From contig JAEZVR010000139.1 in assembly GCA_023420715.1 (NCBI GenBank), forward strand, positions 1-12,627: a DNA stretch of 12,627 nt. Direction: 5' to 3'. The notes beneath the pieces are model-generated. The model was not told where the DNA came from. It was given only the letters and a program-made list of their open reading frames with translations, and did not search any database. Within the stretch, counting starts at the first letter, position 1, and each line of letters starts with the position of its first letter. Origin of the DNA: Bacillota bacterium (lineage in GTDB: Bacteria; Bacillota; Clostridia; Saccharofermentanales; Fastidiosipilaceae). A program made the translations under genes and the position numbers. Positions 7,114 to 12,627 of the stretch are shown here, in pieces.

Positions 7114-8250
7114 CTACCATTTATCCCATCGATAGCGCTCTGATGCAATGGCCAATAATACCCCTGCTGCAATGCAATTATTGAGCATGGCGGTTCCGCC
7201 CTGACTCACAAAAGGCAGCGGGATACCTGTAACAGGCAAGAAACCCAAACACATGCCAATATTCTGAATGGTATGCACCGCAAACATCGTGGTAATACCC
7301 GTTGCCATATAGCGCTCAGCGTGTGTTCTAGATCTGGATGCAACATAGATTGCGCGCATAATAAAGGCAAATAGACAAATCACCAAGGTTGCCGTGCCAA
7401 TTAAACCCATATATTCCGCAACAGCAGTGAAAATAAAATCTGATTCTTGAACAGGCACATGCACAAAATGACCCGTCTTATTCCCCGTCAATCCACCAGA
7501 TAAAATCGCGCGTTTTGCCTGATTAACGTTATATGCGGCTTGGGGGTCTAATTGGGGATATAAAAATGAAATAATTCTTTTTTTTCTGAACTCAGCTAAA
7601 AAATAGAACCAAATAATCGGCAAAGAAAAAACAAAGGCCGAAAACGTAATCGCAATATAGGAAAGCTTAATTCCCCAAACAAAGAGCATCGCAACAAGGG
7701 ACAGAATAATCACAAAAGCGGTGCCCACATCACTTTGATAACCCAAAATTAACAAAAGCTGAGGGATACACAGGCAAGCAATATATCCAAATCCACGAGG
7801 ATAACGATATTGACCTCTTTTAATGGCATCCAAATAATAAGAAACCAAAATAAAAAGCGCAACCTTTGCCAATTCGGAGGGTTGAACACTCCCAATCAAT
7901 GGTAACCTAAGCCAACTGTTCGATCCAGTGGCGCGCGCCAAACTCTTGTCGCCAAAAATCGGCAACAAGAGCTGTAGAATCAGCGATAACCCGTACAAAA
8001 TCCAGCCAAAATGCTGTATCTTTCGCACCCCGATTTTCATAATGGTGAACATCAAGACCAGTCCAATCAAAACTGAACCACCTTGAACAATCATATTCTT
8101 TGGATAATTGGCAGCGGCATTCATCGCCAATAATCGCGATAAGACCGACAAACCGATGGCCAAGGTAACCAAAATAGGCACCAAAATTAAAAAATCAGTT
8201 TGCTTAAAGAAGCCAATGGTGGCACTTTGACGAATACTACTCGTTTTCAT
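7114..8250 (-). CDS. rodA: SEDS-family peptidoglycan glycosyltransferase, RodA type
   Basis: SEDS proteins polymerise lipid II into glycan strands in the membrane together with a class B penicillin-binding protein; RodA serves cell elongation. With start ATG 8250 it has 378 residues and about ten hydrophobic segments. Family signatures are GSNSWLRL, QPSELAKVALF (about 123-133), SDVGTAF (173-179), NQAKRAILSGGLTGN, SDFIF with the catalytic Asp at about 271, and GFLPVTGIPLPFVSQGG (336-352). FtsW and SpoVE are close relatives; lack of a division-gene context and the lgt linkage favour RodA, but the subtype is inferred. The open frame extends to 8289, but that start lies deep in lgt without a ribosome binding site. 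ATG 8250 or 8256, after AGG at 8261-8263, is preferred. It overlaps the end of lgt by 14 bases, so the two are probably translationally coupled. Confidence 0.9.
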   Translation of the reverse strand: MKTSSIRQSATIGFFKQTDFLILVPILVTLAIGLSVLSRLLAMNAAANYPKNMIVQGGSVLIGLVLMFTIMKIGVRKIQHFGWILYGLSLILQLLLPIFGDKSLARATGSNSWLRLPLIGSVQPSELAKVALFILVSYYLDAIKRGQYRYPRGFGYIACLCIPQLLLILGYQSDVGTAFVIILSLVAMLFVWGIKLSYIAITFSAFVFSLPIIWFYFLAEFRKKRIISFLYPQLDPQAAYNVNQAKRAILSGGLTGNKTGHFVHVPVQESDFIFTAVAEYMGLIGTATLVICLFAFIMRAIYVASRSRTHAERYMATGITTMFAVHTIQNIGMCLGFLPVTGIPLPFVSQGGTAMLNNCIAAGVLLAIASERYRWDKW

Positions 8251-9271
8251 GCCCATTCGACCTATCTGGAGATGTTCCCAGTTCTGCATCTGTTGGTACG
8301 GTCGTGTCTGAATCTAACAGGTGCGAAACCGCTGCTGCCTCTACCACTTCATCCCCATTTGCTGGAGCTGCCTGAGCATGCGAAAGGTGCTCTAATAGCC
8401 ACCCTGTTTGCCATGACGCGGACAAGGCCGTATTTTTTTTCAATTGACGATGTGCGACCCCAATATAGATCAAACCTGCAATAACCATGATGGCAGAAAG
8501 CAGCATGGACACACGCAAGGGCGTATTGCCAATAAACAAGGCATCTGTGCGAATGCTTTCGACAAAGAATCGAACTGCACCATATAAAACGAGATACCAA
8601 GAAACAGTCTCTAATTTCAGCACAGCTTTGCGGCGAATATGATGTAACAAAAAGAAAATGAGCAGATTGGCAATGAACTCATACAAAAAAGTTGGGTGAA
8701 CCGGTGAATAGGGATCAATACCTGGTAAATTTTTCTGCTGAAGATAAGCTGTCGTACCTTCACTCACCATCCCCCAAGGCAGACTGGTGTTTGTGCCAAA
8801 AGCCTCTTGGTTAAAGAAATTCCCCCAGCGCCCAATCGCTTGACCCAAAGGTAAATAGACCACACAAAAATCGAGCAAATGATGCAAGCGATACCGCCGC
8901 CATTTCGCCAAAATAAGCAAAGCCAAGCACCCGCCAATGACACCGCCATAAAAAGCGAGCCCACCATCTCGGGTATCAAACATGCGGAAAACATCCCCCT
9001 GATATCGCTGCCATTCAAAGACAACATAATAAAGGCGGGCAAAAATAATCATTAATGGCACCATCAACAACAGGACATCCATGATATGCTCACGTTTGAT
9101 CTTAAATCGATCACTCTCCCGATAGGCAAGCAAGACGATCAACAAGACAGCTGCCGCAATCAACAACCCATACCAATAAACAGGCAGGCCAAACACCTTA
9201 AAAGCCACCCGATGAATGAGCAAATTGTGAATACCCAAACCTGGAAAATGTACTGTAAACGTTGTACCCAT
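8237..9271 (-). CDS. lgt: Prolipoprotein diacylglyceryl transferase
   Basis: Lgt transfers diacylglycerol from phosphatidylglycerol to the lipobox cysteine of prolipoproteins, the first step of lipoprotein maturation in the membrane. The Lgt signature GRWGNFFNQEAFG is at 147-159 with the essential Arg148. HPTFLYE lies at 192-198 and RFFVESIRTDAL with Arg241 at 234-245; about seven membrane segments are seen. At the position of the HGG motif of E. coli (His103) this protein has FYGG (Tyr108), a change I recall in other clostridial Lgt proteins. It is 344 residues long, about 60 more than common, because of an acidic hydrophilic C-terminal tail (from about 280). Start ATG 9271 has AAAGGA 6 bases upstream and lies 17 bases after the preceding M16-like gene. 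Its last codons overlap rodA. Function is secure. Confidence 0.96.
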   Translation of the reverse strand: MGTTFTVHFPGLGIHNLLIHRVAFKVFGLPVYWYGLLIAAAVLLIVLLAYRESDRFKIKREHIMDVLLLMVPLMIIFARLYYVVFEWQRYQGDVFRMFDTRDGGLAFYGGVIGGCLALLILAKWRRYRLHHLLDFCVVYLPLGQAIGRWGNFFNQEAFGTNTSLPWGMVSEGTTAYLQQKNLPGIDPYSPVHPTFLYEFIANLLIFFLLHHIRRKAVLKLETVSWYLVLYGAVRFFVESIRTDALFIGNTPLRVSMLLSAIMVIAGLIYIGVAHRQLKKNTALSASWQTGWLLEHLSHAQAAPANGDEVVEAAAVSHLLDSDTTVPTDAELGTSPDRSNGHENE

Positions 9272-9288
9272 AAATTATCCTTTCACGC

Positions 9289-10608
9289 TTATATCATGAT
9301 CACTCGCGTAACCGCATCTGGAGCAAACATAAACTTCATATGTTGAATGGTATCCTGAATATCGATTCGACTAAAGGATGCCGCATAATCGAACAAATCA
9401 ATCGAATACAATTGGCAAAGCGCCGCTGTCATGCCGGTGCTTTTAATCTGATCCAAAGATCGGATAAATTGACCGGTAACAACTTTCTTTTGCAAATTGA
9501 ATAAGATCTCATCAAACTGTTTTTCCTTAAAAGTAGATTGGATAACCGATTGCACCGTTTCCGCCGCAACTGCTGGTTGTGGACTATCCCCGCCAATTAA
9601 TACATAAGATGAGTCTTTTTCGCGCACGTAACGCGCATAGAAGGTTTCGTCAATAACACCTTTTTCGTATAAAGATTCATAAAGCGTGGTGGACGGCCCA
9701 ATCAAGGTATCCAGAAAAAGCTGACCTGCAACACGGCGCATCATCAAATTTGCACCGCCGCTTCGACTATCCGCATTAACGCCAGGATCTTTATAAGCCA
9801 GCATAAACCCCTGATAAGAACCGGTTCTGCTCATTTGTGCTGCATAGCATCTTGGTTTGGGCGGCTCAAGATCGCGCAAGATTTCTGTTTTGGGAATCTG
9901 TGTATCAGACGCTAAACAACTGTCCAAATGTTCCAGAATTTCTTGAACACGCTGTTCTCTAAAATCGCCACACAGGACAATGGTCAGTTGCGGCAAGATA
10001 TAAAAATGACGATGAATCGCCTCTAAATGTGCAAGTTGAATTTCACTTAAATGTTCTTGATCACCCAGTGGGTCGGTCGCATAGTCATTTGACAAAAACA
10101 GGTTATGCATCAAACGATCATAGAGTTTAAAGTATGGTGTCGACTGTTTTTCCATTTGTTCGACATGCAAAAAATGTCGTTCTCGTTCAACCAACTCTGG
10201 GCTTAATCGCGGCTCTAAAATCGCCTTTAAATAAGCATGAAAGGCATCTAAGTAATGTTCGACAGCCGTAAAATAAAACAGGGTGTGATCATATGTTGTA
10301 TAGGCATGTGCTTCCACACCTAGACTAGCCAAGTGATTGGTCAATTGTTCACCATTGTCTAAGCGCTGATGATAAATACAGTGTTTGAGATAATTGGCCG
10401 ATCCTTCTGGCACTTGGATCCTCTGGCCGTCCTCCGTCTTAAATCGACGATGTGAAGAGCCATATGGGACTAAGAAAGCGATGAATTTTCCAGCATAACC
10501 AGATTTGGGTAAATGTGTGACACTAAGCCCGCTATAGTGCTGGTACGTGTGCATCAACAACCCCGATAACCTGTCTTTCTTATCGCAACAAATAAAATTA
10601 TGTGCCAT
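9289..10608 (-). CDS. M16 peptidase-like protein (YmfH type), zinc motif degenerate
   Basis: A 439-residue two-lobed protein of the M16 (insulinase/pitrilysin) family, most like the YmfH half of the paired YmfF-YmfH proteins of Bacillota. Recognisable parts are GLSVTHLPKSGYAGKFIAFLVPYGS (27-51), the segment where the zinc motif belongs (67-80), HAYTTYDHTLFYFTA (101-115), and the C-lobe region with SPTTLYESLYEKG-like pattern at 305-317. The usual HFLEH (inverted zinc motif HxxEH) reads NYLKH at 72-76. The first His and the catalytic Glu are therefore replaced; only the second His and the later Glu150 remain. Metallopeptidase activity is not expected. The start is 9 bases after the upstream fusion gene, with GGAG 12 bases before it; ATG 10554 (residue 19), after GGGG, is a less likely alternative. 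Its role may be structural or as a chaperone partner of the fused M16 domain. Confidence 0.85.
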   Translation of the reverse strand: MAHNFICCDKKDRLSGLLMHTYQHYSGLSVTHLPKSGYAGKFIAFLVPYGSSHRRFKTEDGQRIQVPEGSANYLKHCIYHQRLDNGEQLTNHLASLGVEAHAYTTYDHTLFYFTAVEHYLDAFHAYLKAILEPRLSPELVERERHFLHVEQMEKQSTPYFKLYDRLMHNLFLSNDYATDPLGDQEHLSEIQLAHLEAIHRHFYILPQLTIVLCGDFREQRVQEILEHLDSCLASDTQIPKTEILRDLEPPKPRCYAAQMSRTGSYQGFMLAYKDPGVNADSRSGGANLMMRRVAGQLFLDTLIGPSTTLYESLYEKGVIDETFYARYVREKDSSYVLIGGDSPQPAVAAETVQSVIQSTFKEKQFDEILFNLQKKVVTGQFIRSLDQIKSTGMTAALCQLYSIDLFDYAASFSRIDIQDTIQHMKFMFAPDAVTRVIMI

Positions 10609-10617
10609 TTAGATCAT

Positions 10618-12627
10618 TTACTCCATTGCCGTTTGATTCGGTAAATACGTTGCCACCGTAATGGGTGACATTTTTTGAGCTAAATCCTGTACGGCTTCCA
10701 TTGATTCACCTGCCAAAAAATCAATCGCTTCGGCAATATCTACATTGCGCCCAGACATCAAATGAGAATAGCAAAATCCCAAATAAGATTCGACATCATC
10801 TACCAAGGTAAGCAATTGACTTTTGGCCATTTCTTTTGCCCGAGCAAAAGCGGCCGCTTCGATCTGACCCGAAGCGATCTCCATCAAAACGGATTTCACC
10901 AAGTCCTGCATCTGTGTTTCAAACCCTTCGCGCACCGTCGCACCAATCGCCAACAACGACATGAAGTGATACGGTCTCGCTTCAATATGATGTGCAATAG
11001 GTTCTTTACCGTCAGATAAGACAACCACTTTTTCTTTTAAAAGGGATGTCCACAGATTAGACAAGATCGATACCTGACCAGAAGTATATGAAGAATATGG
11101 CGGCAACCCATCAAAAAGAGAAACAATTTTGCTGCGTGCAATACACCTTGTTTCTGTCAAGGTTAACGGCCTCGTGGATTTAAATGGTTGAGGGCTCAAA
11201 CCAGGCAAGCGCTGATAACGATTTTCGTTTTCTTCAAAGCGAGCAGATTGTTTGAGCAGCGATTCAACTGCTTTTGAGCTCACACGGCCGCCCAAACAAA
11301 TCGTGATCTGTGCCATCTGAAGCCAGTTTTTCCAGATATCAGTCAATCTTTGAGGCGTGAGCGATTCTAAACAGGCGATATCCTCGTGAAAGGATTTGGC
11401 ATGTGAGGTCCCAACCGTTGTCATTTCCATAACATGCGTGAAAGCAGTTTGCTCAAAATGATTGAACTGATTGTTTAAATAATGGATGAGATGCTGACGC
11501 TCACGTTCAAAAATATGGGCATCCAAACAACCATTTTCATCTAAGACAGGATTCAATATGGCATCGAAAACATCTGCCATCAAACGCAAATAAGGTTCAT
11601 CTCCATCGTTCGTTTTACTCACCGAAACCCCTCGAAACACAAGGGTATGCCAATCGCCTTCCGCACGATTAATGACTTTAATTTCTGCCCCATATAATTC
11701 ACTCAAACGCCGTGTGAGCTGTGTTTTGGTCGGATAGGCCGCCGTGCATGAAGTCAAAATTCGCCCAAGCAAATAATGGGCAATCCATGGACCTGCAGAT
11801 AAGGGCATGCTCAATGAAATGTTCATGACCGTGCTATGAAAACGTGCCGCTTGAAATAGCCACGTTGACACACCTTTATCTTCATAGACTTTCCACAGTT
11901 TTTCTTGTTTTTCAAGCCATTGGCGACCATCTAAAATATCCTGATGCATTTGAGCAGTCAAAGCCAAAAAGCTGTGGAATTTAACCTCAGGCCTTAGAAA
12001 ATGCAGAAAATAAACATCGATGATTTTCCCATAAAGATTCAAACCATCGTGATCTAATATAAAAGTTTCAATCAGACGTTCTCCCTGGCCATTGGTTACC
12101 GTCGGTCGAACCCCAATATTTGTCACTGAATTATAGATGCGAGATCCCACACGTGTTCTGGTGACGTAAACACCATTTGGCGGCGTCAATACTTGCTCAG
12201 AGACGCGTACATTTGCCGTTGGCATCCCCGCTGTTCTCGCCAATGCCTGTCCATGAATAACCTCTCCAGATAACTTATAGCTGCCCATAAGTGCATTGAC
12301 CAGAGACATATCGCCCTCAAGGATGGCTTTGCGAATCCGGGTACTCGAAACCGGCTCTCCCTGGCGATAAACGGGCGGTACCACAATCACTTGAACAGCC
12401 TTATCTTGCGCCCAGGCACTTAAATCAGCAACTGTTCCCGCCGCATTTTTACCAAAACGGAAATCCTCACCCACGACAATCAAGCGCGCTTTAAGTTTGT
12501 CGTATAAAATTTGATCTAAAAATGCAATCGGTGTCAAATCAGCAAATTCACGGGTAAAAGCTTGAACATAAACTCGTGTCATGCCGAGCTTATCGAATTT
12601 TTTCAGCTTATCATCTCCAGATTGAAT
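10618..12627 (-). CDS. ribF: RibF (riboflavin kinase/FAD synthetase) fused to a YmfF-like M16 domain; 5' end outside window
   Basis: The frame is open from the right edge to the stop at 10618. The N-terminal part is bifunctional RibF, which makes FMN and FAD from riboflavin. Counted from Met at 12582, the adenylyltransferase end shows VVGEDFRFGKNAAG (36-49) and SSTRIR (79-84). The flavokinase shows GEVIHGQALAR..GMPTANV (106-125), NGVY, NIGVRPT (155-161), Glu172 in IETFILD, and LYGK (183-186) onward. The GxFDGxHxGH nucleotide-binding motif must lie upstream of the window. After residue 222, where RibF should end, a short linker leads without a stop into an M16 domain (about 236-654). It has SLSMPLSAGP, AAYPTKTQLTRRLSELYGAE and C-lobe features like YmfF, but no HxxEH. 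No ATG or good ribosome binding site lies at the junction, so one long polypeptide is expected. Neighbours are the YmfH-like gene and lgt. Confidence 0.88.
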   Translation of the reverse strand: MQSGDDKLKKFDKLGMTRVYVQAFTREFADLTPIAFLDQILYDKLKARLIVVGEDFRFGKNAAGTVADLSAWAQDKAVQVIVVPPVYRQGEPVSSTRIRKAILEGDMSLVNALMGSYKLSGEVIHGQALARTAGMPTANVRVSEQVLTPPNGVYVTRTRVGSRIYNSVTNIGVRPTVTNGQGERLIETFILDHDGLNLYGKIIDVYFLHFLRPEVKFHSFLALTAQMHQDILDGRQWLEKQEKLWKVYEDKGVSTWLFQAARFHSTVMNISLSMPLSAGPWIAHYLLGRILTSCTAAYPTKTQLTRRLSELYGAEIKVINRAEGDWHTLVFRGVSVSKTNDGDEPYLRLMADVFDAILNPVLDENGCLDAHIFERERQHLIHYLNNQFNHFEQTAFTHVMEMTTVGTSHAKSFHEDIACLESLTPQRLTDIWKNWLQMAQITICLGGRVSSKAVESLLKQSARFEENENRYQRLPGLSPQPFKSTRPLTLTETRCIARSKIVSLFDGLPPYSSYTSGQVSILSNLWTSLLKEKVVVLSDGKEPIAHHIEARPYHFMSLLAIGATVREGFETQMQDLVKSVLMEIASGQIEAAAFARAKEMAKSQLLTLVDDVESYLGFCYSHLMSGRNVDIAEAIDFLAGESMEAVQDLAQKMSPITVATYLPNQTAME

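Noticed and set aside
8251..8289. Longer rodA start at ATG 8289
   Set aside because: It would overlap lgt by 53 bases, has no ribosome binding site, and adds a stretch not typical of SEDS proteins. Starts at 8250 or 8256 are better.
10381..12627. Frameshift or pseudogene as explanation for the fusion gene and the lost zinc motif
   Set aside because: Both frames are open throughout, with full-length domains and conserved motifs before and after. Decay would leave stops or frame breaks.

Overview
The window reads as chromosomal DNA of a low-to-medium GC Gram-positive bacterium (Bacillota, most likely a clostridial lineage). Pointers are a SecD of the clostridial 'GIDIRGGVEAV' type, an LPXTG (LPRTG) sortase-anchored FIVAR-repeat surface protein, a YmfF/YmfH-type M16 pair next to lgt, strong GGAGG-type ribosome binding sites, and U-tailed intrinsic terminators. 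The genus cannot be fixed from the sequence alone. Every supported gene lies on the minus strand, so transcription runs from the right edge to the left. Both window edges cut through genes.

In transcription order: (1) A tight cluster at 12627-7114 holds a RibF-M16 fusion (5' end outside the window), a second M16-like protein, lgt and rodA. Gaps are 9 and 17 bases and lgt overlaps rodA; the cluster ends at a hairpin terminator (7071-7092). (2) A monocistronic gene (6982-3728) encodes a large secreted, wall-anchored FIVAR-repeat protein. Its probable promoter overlaps the preceding terminator, and it has its own terminator at 3664-3700. (3) A tRNA-Gln(CTG) gene has a clear promoter and terminator. 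(4) A membrane-anchored rhodanese-domain protein (3365-2598) ends at a 14-bp-stem terminator. (5) malQ (GTG start) is followed after 5 bases by secD, which runs off the left edge.

The functional themes are flavin cofactor synthesis, lipoprotein maturation (Lgt), cell-wall elongation (RodA), protein export (SecD), glycogen or maltodextrin metabolism (MalQ) and surface display. The most unusual item is the in-frame fusion of riboflavin kinase/FAD synthetase to a YmfF-like M16 domain. It is followed by a YmfH-like partner whose zinc motif HxxEH has become NYLKH, so neither M16 protein shows an intact inverted zinc-binding motif. I see no CRISPR array, insertion sequence, phage gene or defence system. 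No intergenic stretch exceeds 300 bases.
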